Shown: positions 1-5,884 of the stretch, piece after piece
Numbering within the stretch: position 1 is the stretch's first letter
Layout of the letters: each line of letters starts with the position of its first letter
From: Alphaproteobacteria bacterium
Lineage (GTDB): Bacteria; Pseudomonadota; Alphaproteobacteria; Rhodospirillales; Magnetospirillaceae
Length of the DNA: 12,487 bases
Reading direction: 5' to 3'
Assembly: GCA_015232485.1 (NCBI GenBank)
Contig: JADFZP010000052.1
Location: forward strand, 1 to 12,487
Position numbers and translations under genes: made by a program
Notes under the pieces: generated by a model
Seen by the model: the letters and a program-made list of their open reading frames with translations, nothing else
What the model was told of the DNA's origin: nothing
Database searches by the model: none

Positions 1-54
1 TTCGTGGCGTTGCGCGTCGACGGGGATCAAAAGACCGGTTCGGTCGGGCGCTGA
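1..54 (+). CDS. Possible C-terminal end of a gene entering from the left
   Basis: Frame 1 is open from the first base to a TGA at 52-54 and would encode 17 residues, FVALRVDGDQKTGSVGR. Most third positions are G or C (about 13 of 17), as expected for coding DNA here. If real, it converges with the minus-strand gene whose stop is at 58-60, leaving three bases between the two stops. Such a short stretch is open by chance quite often. No domain can be recognised, so this is only a candidate partial gene. Confidence 0.3.
   Translation, partial: FVALRVDGDQKTGSVGR
29..45 (-). terminator. Weak intrinsic terminator candidate for the left minus-strand unit
   Basis: Read on the minus strand, a 5-bp stem GACCG/CGGTC with the 3-base loop AAC is followed directly by TTTT. 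It lies 12 bases past the stop codon at 58-60. The position fits a terminator for the two-gene unit, but stem and U-tract are both short and it overlaps the possible plus-strand coding end at 1-54. Confidence 0.35.
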
Positions 55-57
55 GGG

Positions 58-606
58 TTACGTCGTGACCGTGCGGGGGGACCCGGCGGTCACGGCGATT
101 CGGCGCGACGTTCGGATGAACATCCGAACATAGTCTGTGACGACGGCGTCGTCCGCCAGCAGGAGGTCGACCAACTTGTGGTAGGTGTGTTCGGCGCCGC
201 GCCCCAGAAGTTTCGTCGCTTGCACACGGCCGGCCCGAATTACGCAGTCGTTGCCTCGGCATCCCATGACGGCATCGCCGCAGCGGACGCAGAGTTGGGA
301 GTGGCGATGGGTGAAGAATCCGAGCGCCGCGTAAACCACCAGACCGTCGATCAGTTCGCTCGGGCTGAGGCTGTTCCGATAGCCGGCCGGCAACGAACCT
401 GTCAGCGAGTAGGGTTGGCAAATGATCTGAGCGCGTAGGAAGCGGGCGATCGCCGGAGGAGTCCACAGGTCGGGAATGCCTCCGCCCGACCTCAACTCGA
501 CTTCGACGGACGCCATTCCGCCGTCCCGAACCGTTATTCTGATATTCGCATGGCGCCGAAGTTCTTGGGTGACCCCGTCGAGAATATTCCCGACCGTCGT
601 TCTCAT
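58..606 (-). CDS. Hypothetical protein with a four-cysteine cluster
   Basis: I do not recognise this 182-residue protein. The visible landmark is C106-x2-C109-x6-C116-x4-C121, with histidines just before it (H100, H102). The spacing could hold a zinc ion or an Fe-S cluster. The N-terminal third (about 1-40) alternates hydrophobic and charged residues like a small alpha/beta fold. Residues 85-100 are hydrophobic but too short for a confident membrane span. No signal peptide is visible. The ATG at 604-606 overlaps the TGA of the upstream gene as ATGA, so the two are almost certainly translationally coupled and probably functional partners. The DNA is somewhat less GC-biased than the serB and leuA genes, which hints at acquired DNA. 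Its 3' end carries two inverted repeats (61-97 and 110-129). Coding status is fairly sure; function is unknown. Confidence 0.65.
   Translation of the reverse strand: MRTTVGNILDGVTQELRRHANIRITVRDGGMASVEVELRSGGGIPDLWTPPAIARFLRAQIICQPYSLTGSLPAGYRNSLSPSELIDGLVVYAALGFFTHRHSQLCVRCGDAVMGCRGNDCVIRAGRVQATKLLGRGAEHTYHKLVDLLLADDAVVTDYVRMFIRTSRRIAVTAGSPRTVTT
64..94. repeat. Inverted repeat at the 3' end of the hypothetical gene
   Basis: CGTGACCG at 64-71 is matched by CGGTCACG at 87-94, an exact 8-bp inverted repeat around a 15-base G-rich loop. It lies inside the last codons of the minus-strand gene, directly before its stop at 58-60. No T-tract follows it on the minus strand, so it is not a classic terminator alone. 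Confidence 0.55.
110..129. repeat. Perfect 9-2-9 inverted repeat
   Basis: GTTCGGATG (110-118) and CATCCGAAC (121-129) are exact reverse complements separated by AA. The repeat falls within the C-terminal codons of the hypothetical gene. It could be a protein binding site, a recombination site or an mRNA hairpin. No second copy is visible in the window. Confidence 0.6.
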
Positions 607-830
607 TCCTCACGCCGGTTTCGGTGGCGGGTTCTGGCGGACTCAAGGGCGTTCCGTGCTTCGTCGATGTCTGCCGAGCGCTTTACCTTATGGCGGCGAA
701 GGATCTGGCCTTCCACGTCCATCGAGAGGAGTGCGTCCTTCTCGGCCGGCTCGACGCTCGCGCCAAGCCGTGGTTTGGCCGACCGCTTGGCGGGTGCTCG
801 CGCCGCGAGGATCGTTGAGGACTGGCTCAT
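603..830 (-). CDS. Small basic hypothetical protein, first gene of a two-gene unit
   Basis: This 75-residue protein is rich in Arg and Lys (about a quarter of residues), has no cysteine and no hydrophobic segment, and should be soluble. Residues about 1-30 look disordered (Ala, Ser, Lys, Arg, Pro). Residues about 50-75 look helical and charged. It matches no family I can name. A small basic first gene coupled to a second gene is the layout of many regulator-effector or antitoxin-toxin pairs, but nothing in the sequence proves that. Its TGA overlaps the ATG of the downstream gene (ATGA at 603-606). An overlapping plus-strand frame is open over the same DNA (550-855). I prefer the minus strand because of the stop/start overlap and the promoter-like sequence right before its ATG. 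Confidence 0.55.
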   Translation of the reverse strand: MSQSSTILAARAPAKRSAKPRLGASVEPAEKDALLSMDVEGQILRRHKVKRSADIDEARNALESARTRHRNRREE

Positions 831-835
831 GCCTC

Positions 836-864
836 ACAATACCATGATCGCGTGAGACGTCCAA
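836..864 (-). promoter_or_regulatory. Candidate promoter giving a near-leaderless transcript
   Basis: On the minus strand, TTGGAC (859-864) is followed by a 17-base spacer and TATTGT (836-841). The predicted start falls about at 829-830, where the ATG of the small basic gene lies. GAGG sits only one base from that ATG, too near to serve as a normal ribosome site, which supports a leaderless reading. CTCAC (833-837) and GTGAG (852-856) form an inverted repeat across the -10 and spacer, a possible operator. All of this is pattern matching. Confidence 0.35.
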
Positions 865-884
865 CCAGCCGCGTGACAGGTTGG
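861..884. repeat. Stem-loop between serB and the small basic gene
   Basis: CCAACC at 861-866 pairs exactly with GGTTGG at 879-884 around a 12-base loop. It lies 9 bases past the serB stop codon. It has no T-tract on the minus strand, so it may protect or process the serB mRNA end rather than terminate transcription. Confidence 0.4.
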
Positions 885-893
885 AGCAGGCGC

Positions 894-1790
894 TCAGTCC
901 CGGAACTCGTCCGCCCCATAGCCCTGGGCGAACAGCAGCGCCGTCAGGTCGCCGTGGTCGATTCGGGTGCGCGCCTGGGTGGCGACGATCGGCTTGGCGT
1001 GGTAGGCCACGCCCAGTCCGGCGGCCTGGATCATCGCCAAATCGTTGGCGCCGTCGCCGACCGACAGGGCGAGGCGCAGCGGGATCTGCTGTTCGCCGGC
1101 CACGCGGACCAGGGTTTCCAGCTTGACCGCCTGATCGAGGATCGGCTCGATCACCTTGCCGGTCAGGCTGCCGTCGGCGGCGTATTCGAAATCGTTGGAG
1201 AGGTCGCGGTCGAAGCCGCACAACGCGCGCACCCGGCTGGTGAAATAGCGGAAGCCGCCCGAGATCAGCACGGTGTGGGCGCCGCCGTGGCGCATCGTGG
1301 CGACCAGCGTCTTGGCGCCGGGCATCAGCTCGACCCGTTCCCAGGTCTTCTCCAGCGCTAGGCCGGGCAGGCCGGCGAGCAGCGAGACCCGCTCGCGCAA
1401 GGCGGCCTTGAAGTCGATCTCGCCGTTCATGGCGCGCGCCGTGATCGCCGCGATATGCGCCTTGATGCCGGCGAACTCGGCCAACTCGTCCAGCGTCTCG
1501 CCGATGACGATCGTCGAATCCATGTCGGCGACCAGCAGCTTCTTGCGTCGGCCCTCGGCGGCTTGCGCCACCATGTCGATCGGGGAGTCGCCCAGGATCG
1601 GTCGGGCGGCGGCCTCGGCCTGTTCGAGCGCCAGCATGGCGAAGGGCAGGTCGCAGGCGCGGCCTTCGGCCAGCCAGCGAACCGGGCCGGTGTCGGCGCC
1701 AAGGTCGCGCAACGCGCCGCGCACCCCTTGCGCCAGGGCGTCGTCCAGGCCGTCGGGCGCGGCGGCGATCAGGGTGAGTACGCAATCCAT
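894..1790 (-). CDS. serB: Phosphoserine phosphatase SerB
   Basis: SerB hydrolyses O-phosphoserine to serine in the cytoplasm, the last step of the phosphorylated serine pathway. The protein is a HAD-superfamily phosphatase of 298 residues. Motif I is DMDST at 89-93, with D89 as the nucleophile and D91 as the general acid. Motif II is S177-G-G within ISGG. The motif III lysine is probably K223. Motif IV is GDGAND at 245-250, holding the Mg-binding aspartates. The N-terminal 75 residues form the ACT-like regulatory part usual in proteobacterial SerB. I chose the ATG at 1790 because the protein then begins MDCVLTLIA, the usual family start. A TTG 36 bases upstream would add 12 residues unlike the family. 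No clear ribosome site precedes the ATG. The gene is divergent from leuA and all catalytic motifs are intact. Confidence 0.96.
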   Translation of the reverse strand: MDCVLTLIAAAPDGLDDALAQGVRGALRDLGADTGPVRWLAEGRACDLPFAMLALEQAEAAARPILGDSPIDMVAQAAEGRRKKLLVADMDSTIVIGETLDELAEFAGIKAHIAAITARAMNGEIDFKAALRERVSLLAGLPGLALEKTWERVELMPGAKTLVATMRHGGAHTVLISGGFRYFTSRVRALCGFDRDLSNDFEYAADGSLTGKVIEPILDQAVKLETLVRVAGEQQIPLRLALSVGDGANDLAMIQAAGLGVAYHAKPIVATQARTRIDHGDLTALLFAQGYGADEFRD

Positions 1791-1890
1791 GAAGCCGGTA
1801 TAAGACGCCCTCGGGGGTCTTGGCAAGCCGCCCCGTGAGGGCCTTATCGATTAGGGGGACTCATCGCGTGCTTGCCTTTGTATCAGAAGG

Positions 1891-1921
1891 TTCATAGTGT
1901 GTTAGCCAATCTTGTTGACAA
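1891..1921 (-). promoter_or_regulatory. Weak promoter candidate for serB
   Basis: On the minus strand, TTGTCA (1916-1921) is followed after 19 bases by TATGAA (1891-1896). The spacer is longer than ideal. The -35 overlaps a plus-strand TTGACA at 1915-1920, so divergent control from one site is possible but unproven. The serB leader would be about 95 bases. Confidence 0.25.
1915..1920 (+). promoter_or_regulatory. Consensus -35-like TTGACA upstream of leuA
   Basis: TTGACA at 1915-1920 matches the sigma-70 -35 consensus exactly, but no good -10 lies 16-18 bases on. The nearest AT-rich hexamer, TATGGT at 1943-1948, is 22 bases away and sits in a hairpin loop. A competing weak pair is TTGCCT (1872-1877) with TAGTGT (1895-1900), spacer 17. 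The leuA start site therefore cannot be fixed by eye. Confidence 0.25.
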
Positions 1922-1926
1922 TCGTG

Positions 1927-1962
1927 GCCGTTCCCCACTTCCTATGGTGGAGGTGGGACGGC
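1927..1962 (+). promoter_or_regulatory. Strong stem-loop in the leuA upstream region
   Basis: CCCACTTCC (1934-1942) pairs along its full length with GGAGGTGGG (1949-1957) around the loop TATGGT, with one G-T wobble. After a two-base bulge (1932-1933) the stem continues with GCCGT (1927-1931) against ACGGC (1958-1962). This makes about 14 base pairs. No T-tract follows on either strand. It may be an RNA hairpin early in the leuA leader or a DNA palindrome serving as an operator between serB and leuA. Confidence 0.5.
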
Positions 1963-2007
1963 GATTGCCCAGGTGGCCGTAACGACCGGCAAACGGGTGG
2001 AGCGATA

Positions 2008-2133
2008 ATGAGGGCGCACCGGAATCACGGGTATTGGGATCGGCACGCCGGCCAGTTGGTCGGCGCGGCGGCTCGCGCCCGGTCGGGGTCGCCGCTCCCC
2101 GTTGAACGGGCCCTGCGACTTAGGTGCCCCTGA
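2008..2133 (+). CDS. Possible leader peptide upstream of leuA
   Basis: A 41-codon ORF starts at ATG 2008, five bases after GGAG (1999-2002), a good ribosome site. It ends at TGA 2131-2133, and leuA starts 96 bases later. The peptide is Arg- and Ala-rich with no signal sequence or known domain. Leucine codons CTG (2113-2115) and CTT (2119-2121) lie near the end, in the 5' arm of the long stem at 2114-2204, and the stop codon is within the same arm. That geometry is what a translated attenuator needs: a ribosome over these codons would block the stem. There is no leucine run as in classic leu leaders, so this may be a chance ORF. Confidence 0.3.
   Translation: MRAHRNHGYWDRHAGQLVGAAARARSGSPLPVERALRLRCP
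2047..2064 (+). promoter_or_regulatory. Compact hairpin in the leuA leader
   Basis: GCCGGCCA (2047-2054) pairs with TGGTCGGC (2057-2064) with one G-U wobble, giving a nearly continuous palindrome; in RNA the innermost pair would open to make a loop. A second hairpin, CGGGG (2084-2088) with CCCCG (2097-2101), follows. Both are inside the candidate upstream ORF and would be opened by a translating ribosome. Confidence 0.35.
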
Positions 2134-2204
2134 CCCTTCGCTCGGCCGCGGTTCGTCCGCGGCGGCGAATCGTTCAGGGGACTCCCGCACCAATCCAAGT
2201 CGCA
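2114..2204 (+). promoter_or_regulatory. Long nested stem in the leuA 5' leader, candidate cis-regulatory RNA
   Basis: Successive arms pair in register. TGCGACTT (2114-2121) pairs with AAGTCGCA (2197-2204). GGTG (2123-2126) pairs with CACC (2188-2191). CCCCTGA (2127-2133) pairs with TCAGGGG (2174-2180). TTCGC (2137-2141) pairs with GCGAA (2165-2169). CCGCGG (2146-2151) pairs with CCGCGG (2157-2162) around the loop TTCGT. That is 30 Watson-Crick pairs in 91 bases, interrupted only by internal loops. The last arm ends 10 bases before the leuA ribosome site AAGGA (2215-2219). No U-tract follows, so control would be at translation or by another route rather than simple intrinsic termination. I know of no named riboswitch with this form. 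The pairing is seen; the regulatory role is inferred. Confidence 0.6.
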
Positions 2205-2229
2205 ACGGAATTGCAAGGACCCGAACACC

Positions 2230-3786
2230 ATGGTTGCCCGTATGGACCAAAACCGCATCACCATCTTCGACACCACCCTGCGCGACGGCGAGCAGTCGCC
2301 CGGCGCCTCGATGAATCTGGACGAGAAGGTCCGCATCGCGCTGGTGCTCGAGGAGATGGGCGTCGATGTGATCGAGGCCGGGTTCCCGATCGCCTCGAAC
2401 GGTGATTTCGAGGGCGTGTCGGCGGTCGCCCGCGCCGTGACCAAGGCCACCGTCTGCGGACTGGCGCGCGCCACCCGCGGCGACATCGAGCGTTGCGCCG
2501 AGGCGATTCGCCCGGCCGAGCGCGGCCGCATCCACACCTTCATCTCGACCTCGCCGCTGCACATGAAGTTCAAGCTGCAGATGGAGCCCGACAAGGTGCT
2601 CCAGGCGGTCAAGGACAGCGTGGGCATGGCCCGCAAGCTGTGCGACGACGTCGAGTGGTCGGCCGAGGACGGCTCGCGCACCGAGCACGACTTCCTGTGC
2701 CGCTGCGTCGAGGCGGCGATTGCCGCCGGGGCGCGCACCATCAACATTCCCGACACGGTCGGCTACGCGGTGCCCGACGAATACGGCGCGCTGATCGCCA
2801 TGCTGTTCAACCGCGTGCCCAACATCGACCAGGCGGTCATCTCGGTGCACTGCCACAACGATCTGGGCCTGGCCGTGGCCAATTCGCTGGCGGCGGTCAA
2901 CAACGGCGCCCGCCAGGTCGAATGCACCATCAACGGCCTGGGCGAGCGGGCCGGCAACGCCGCGCTGGAAGAGCTGGTGATGGCGCTGCGCACCCGCCAC
3001 GACCGCATGCCCTTCACCACCGGCGTCAAGACCGAGAACATCATCCGCGCCTCGAAGCTGGTCTCGGCGATCACCGGATTCGTGGTGCAGCCCAACAAGG
3101 CGATCGTCGGCGCCAACGCCTTCGCGCACGAATCGGGCATCCATCAGGACGGGGTGCTGAAGAACGCCCAGACCTATGAGATCATGACGCCCGAGTCGGT
3201 CGGCCTGAACCGTTCGACCCTGGTGCTGGGCAAACATTCCGGTCGCGCCGCCTTCAAGTCGAAGCTGAAAGAGCTGGGCTGGGATCTGGGCGACAACGCG
3301 GTCGAGGACGCCTTCCGCCGGTTCAAGGATCTGGCCGACAAGAAGAAGGAAGTGTTCGACGAGGACATCGAAGCCCTGGTCGACGACGAGGTCTTGCGCG
3401 CCAACGACCGCATCCGGTTCGTTTCCCTGGAAGTGGTCTGCGGATCGAAGCACCGCCCGCCCAGCGCTTCGCTGGAACTGGAGGTCGATGGCGAGACCCG
3501 CGCCCACACCGCGACCGGCGACGGTCCCGTGGACGCCACCTTCAACGCCATCAAGGCGCTGTTCCCGCACGAGGTGCGGTTGCAGTTGTTCCAGGTCAAC
3601 GCCGTGACCCAGGGCACCGACGCCCAGGCGGAAGTGACCGTGCGGCTCGAGGAGGACGGCAAGACCGTCAACGGCCAGAGCGCCGACACCGACACTTTGG
3701 TGGCATCGGCCCGCGCGTACGTGAACGCCTTGAACAAGCTGCTCGTGAAGCGGCAAAAAACAGCACCGGAAGCCCTGTCCGCGTGA
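2230..3786 (+). CDS. leuA: 2-isopropylmalate synthase LeuA
   Basis: LeuA condenses acetyl-CoA with 2-oxoisovalerate to 2-isopropylmalate, the committed step of leucine synthesis. The 518 residues match the usual length of the bacterial form. The catalytic TIM barrel begins with FDTTLRDGEQ (13-22). Predicted metal ligands are D14, H207 and H209 in HCHND, and N243 in the GERAGN segment. The C-terminal third (about 375-505) is the LeuA dimerisation and leucine-feedback domain. The ATG at 2230 follows AAGGA (2215-2219) by 10 bases. M5 (2242) is a possible alternative start, but the ribosome site fits 2230 better. A 440-base upstream region with strong RNA structure suggests leader control. mreB follows 93 bases downstream on the same strand. 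Confidence 0.97.
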   Translation: MVARMDQNRITIFDTTLRDGEQSPGASMNLDEKVRIALVLEEMGVDVIEAGFPIASNGDFEGVSAVARAVTKATVCGLARATRGDIERCAEAIRPAERGRIHTFISTSPLHMKFKLQMEPDKVLQAVKDSVGMARKLCDDVEWSAEDGSRTEHDFLCRCVEAAIAAGARTINIPDTVGYAVPDEYGALIAMLFNRVPNIDQAVISVHCHNDLGLAVANSLAAVNNGARQVECTINGLGERAGNAALEELVMALRTRHDRMPFTTGVKTENIIRASKLVSAITGFVVQPNKAIVGANAFAHESGIHQDGVLKNAQTYEIMTPESVGLNRSTLVLGKHSGRAAFKSKLKELGWDLGDNAVEDAFRRFKDLADKKKEVFDEDIEALVDDEVLRANDRIRFVSLEVVCGSKHRPPSASLELEVDGETRAHTATGDGPVDATFNAIKALFPHEVRLQLFQVNAVTQGTDAQAEVTVRLEEDGKTVNGQSADTDTLVASARAYVNALNKLLVKRQKTAPEALSA

Positions 3787-3823
3787 TATGAAGACGCGGC
3801 GTCCGGACCTTTTTCTACGGCCG

Positions 3824-3845
3824 TGCCGGGGGGCGACCTCCGGCA
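3824..3845 (+). promoter_or_regulatory. Hairpin with GNRA-type loop between leuA and mreB
   Basis: TGCCGGGGG (3824-3832) pairs with CCTCCGGCA (3837-3845) over nine pairs, one of them G-U, closed by the tetraloop GCGA. It lies 38 bases after the leuA stop and 34 before the mreB ATG. There is no T-tract behind it. It could stabilise the leuA mRNA end, or sit in the mreB leader. Confidence 0.45.
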
Positions 3846-3879
3846 TTGTCGCGAACGAACCGCATGAGTGTGAGGCCGA

Positions 3880-4920
3880 ATGTTTTCGAGAGTGACGGGG
3901 TGGATGTCCGCCGACATGGCGATCGACCTGGGGACCGCGAATACGCTGGTCTACGTGAAAGGACGCGGAATCGTCCTCAACGAGCCGTCGGTCGTCGCCA
4001 TCGCCGAGGAAAAAGGCAAGAAGAAAGTTCTCGCGGTCGGTGACGAGGCCAAGATGATGCTGGGGCGAACCCCCGGCTACATCCAGGCCATCCGCCCGCT
4101 TCGGGACGGCGTGATCGCCGATTTCGAAGTGGCCGAGGAGATGATCAAGCACTTCATCCGCAAGGTTCACAACCGGCGCAGCTTCGCAAGCCCGCTGGTC
4201 ATCGTCTGCGTGCCTTCGGGCTCGACGGCGGTCGAACGGCGCGCCATCCAGGAATCGGCGGAAAGCGCCGGCGCGCGGCGGGTCTTCCTGATCGAGGAGC
4301 CGATGGCCGCCGCGATCGGCGCCGGCCTGCCGGTCACCGAGCCGACCGGCTCGATGGTGGTCGACATCGGCGGCGGCACCACCGAGGTGGCGGTGCTCTC
4401 GCTGGGCGGCATCGTCTATTCGCGCAGCGTGCGGGTGGGCGGCGACAAGATGGACGAGGCGATCATCGCCTACATCCGCCGCAACCACAATTTGCTGGTC
4501 GGCGAAGGCTCGGCCGAGCGCATCAAGAAGGAAATCGGCTCCGCCTGCCCGCCCGAGGACGGCGAGGGCCGCACCATGGAGATCAAGGGCCGCGACCTGA
4601 TGAACGGGGTTCCCAAGGAACTGATCATCAGCGAGCGCCAGATCGCCGAAAGCCTGGCCGAACCGGTCGGCGCGATCATCGAGGCGGTCAAGGTGGCGCT
4701 TGAGCACACCGCGCCGGAATTGGCCGCCGACATCGTCGACAAGGGCATCGTGCTGACCGGCGGCGGCGCCCTGCTGTCCAACCTGGACTTCGTGCTGCGC
4801 CACGCCACCGGCCTGCCGGTGACCATCGCCGACGACCCGCTGTCCTGCGTGGCGCTGGGGACCGGGCGGGCGCTCGAGGAAATGCCCAAGCTGAAGAACG
4901 TGCTGACGACGATGTATTGA
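3880..4920 (+). CDS. mreB: Rod-shape actin homologue MreB
   Basis: MreB is the bacterial actin that forms short membrane-bound filaments and positions the lateral wall synthesis complex. At 346 residues it has the family length. ATP-binding signatures are all present: phosphate-1 IDLGTANT (15-22), the connect region with FLIEEPMAAAIG (136-147) including the catalytic glutamate, phosphate-2 VDIGGGTTEV (161-170), and adenosine motif TGGGA (293-297). The short N-terminus MFSRVTGWMSADM is an amphipathic-helix type segment likely to touch the membrane. GTGAGG, five bases before the ATG, is an acceptable ribosome site. An upstream ATG at 3864 is in another frame. It is the first gene of the mreBCD-mrdA-rodA cluster; 85 bases separate it from mreC, the largest gap inside the cluster. 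Confidence 0.98.
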   Translation: MFSRVTGWMSADMAIDLGTANTLVYVKGRGIVLNEPSVVAIAEEKGKKKVLAVGDEAKMMLGRTPGYIQAIRPLRDGVIADFEVAEEMIKHFIRKVHNRRSFASPLVIVCVPSGSTAVERRAIQESAESAGARRVFLIEEPMAAAIGAGLPVTEPTGSMVVDIGGGTTEVAVLSLGGIVYSRSVRVGGDKMDEAIIAYIRRNHNLLVGEGSAERIKKEIGSACPPEDGEGRTMEIKGRDLMNGVPKELIISERQIAESLAEPVGAIIEAVKVALEHTAPELAADIVDKGIVLTGGGALLSNLDFVLRHATGLPVTIADDPLSCVALGTGRALEEMPKLKNVLTTMY

Positions 4921-4922
4921 GG

Positions 4923-4980
4923 GGCGGGAGCACTCTTCGCCCGCCACGCGAATTCCAAAGCCGGTTCCGCGTGTACGGAA
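4923..4980 (+). promoter_or_regulatory. Two small hairpins between mreB and mreC
   Basis: GGCGGG (4923-4928) pairs with CCCGCC (4940-4945) around 11 bases, just after the mreB stop. TTCCG (4965-4969) pairs with CGGAA (4976-4980). Neither has a T-tract. Such hairpins can mark an mRNA processing or partial attenuation point, which would let MreB be made in excess of MreC. That role is inference. Confidence 0.3.
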
Positions 4981-5005
4981 GGGGCTCTGGCGTCAGGGGG
5001 AACGC

Positions 5006-5884
5006 TTGAAGCAGCATTCGGGGCCAATGGGCCGTCTGGTGGTGCTGAGGCAGATGGCCCACCGCTTCGCCTTCGTGGGCATGGTGGCCTTCGCCTTCGG
5101 TTTGATGCTGCTGGGCAAGGCCGACACCTTGCTGGTCGAGCGGGCGCGGGTCGCGGTCACCGACGCCGTGACGCCGATTCTCGACGTTCTGTCTCGTCCC
5201 GCCTCGGTGATCGCCGAGGTGGTCGAGAACGTTCGCGAATTGGCCCAACTGCGCGCCGAGAACGGCCGGCTGAAGGCCGAAAACGAAAAGCTTCAGCATT
5301 GGCAGACGGTGGCGCGGCGGCTCGAGGCCGAGAACCGCGTGCTGCGCGGCCAGCTCAATTTCGTCGCCGATCCGGACTCGGCCTTCATCACCGCCCGCGT
5401 GGTCGGCGACACCGGCGGCGCCTTCGTCCATTCGATGCTGATCAGCGCCGGCAGCCGCGACGGCGTGCGCAAGGGCCAAGCCGTGCTGGCCGGCGAGATG
5501 CTGGTCGGGCGCATCGCCGAGGTGGGTCAGCGGTCGTCGCGCATCCTGCTGCTCACCGACATCAATTCGCGCATCCCGGTGGTGGTTGAAACCTCGCGCG
5601 CCAAGGCCATCCTGGGCGGCGACAACAACGACCGCCCGAAGCTGCATTATCTGTCGACCTCGCCGCCCTTGTCGCCGGGTGACCGCATCGTCACCTCGGG
5701 CCATGGCGGGGCCTTCCCGGCCGGCATGGCGGTCGGCGTGGTGGCGGCGGTGACCGAAGGGGGCGTGAGGGTCGAGCCGTTCGTCAACCGGCACGAACTC
5801 GAATATGTCACGGTGGTCGATTACGGCCTTTCGGGCGTGCTGCCTTCGGACCGCGAGGCGGCGCGGCGAAAGGGCGGCGAGTGA
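5006..5884 (+). CDS. mreC: Rod-shape protein MreC
   Basis: MreC is a bitopic inner-membrane protein whose periplasmic part binds and activates PBP2. The 292 residues show a short cytoplasmic start, a membrane helix at about 20-38, a coiled coil at about 67-117 with heptad-like LRAEN/LKAEN repeats, then the beta-rich MreC domain to about 280. The basic tail RREAARRKGGE-like end (residues about 280-292) is unstructured. The start is a TTG at 5006, supported by AGGGGG (4995-5000) five bases upstream. The ATG at 5027 would lose only seven residues and has a poorer ribosome site. The last codons overlap the mreD start as GTGA. All domains are complete. Confidence 0.95.
   Translation: MKQHSGPMGRLVVLRQMAHRFAFVGMVAFAFGLMLLGKADTLLVERARVAVTDAVTPILDVLSRPASVIAEVVENVRELAQLRAENGRLKAENEKLQHWQTVARRLEAENRVLRGQLNFVADPDSAFITARVVGDTGGAFVHSMLISAGSRDGVRKGQAVLAGEMLVGRIAEVGQRSSRILLLTDINSRIPVVVETSRAKAILGGDNNDRPKLHYLSTSPPLSPGDRIVTSGHGGAFPAGMAVGVVAAVTEGGVRVEPFVNRHELEYVTVVDYGLSGVLPSDREAARRKGGE

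Noticed and set aside
550..855. Plus-strand 101-residue ORF over the small basic gene
   Set aside because: The minus-strand pair has the ATGA overlap and a promoter-like element, while this frame has no supporting context.
1791..1826. TTG start that would lengthen SerB by 12 residues
   Set aside because: The added residues are unlike the family start, while MDCVLTLIA from ATG 1790 matches it.
3793..3816. Possible leuA terminator (GACGC/GCGTC and a CTTTTT run)
   Set aside because: The palindromes have almost no loop, so no stable stem can form directly before the T-run.
1942..4947. 1001-residue open frame on the minus strand
   Set aside because: It is antisense to leuA and mreB, is rich in His, Gly, Asp, Arg and Val as expected for a mirror frame of GC-rich genes, and spans two clear genes.
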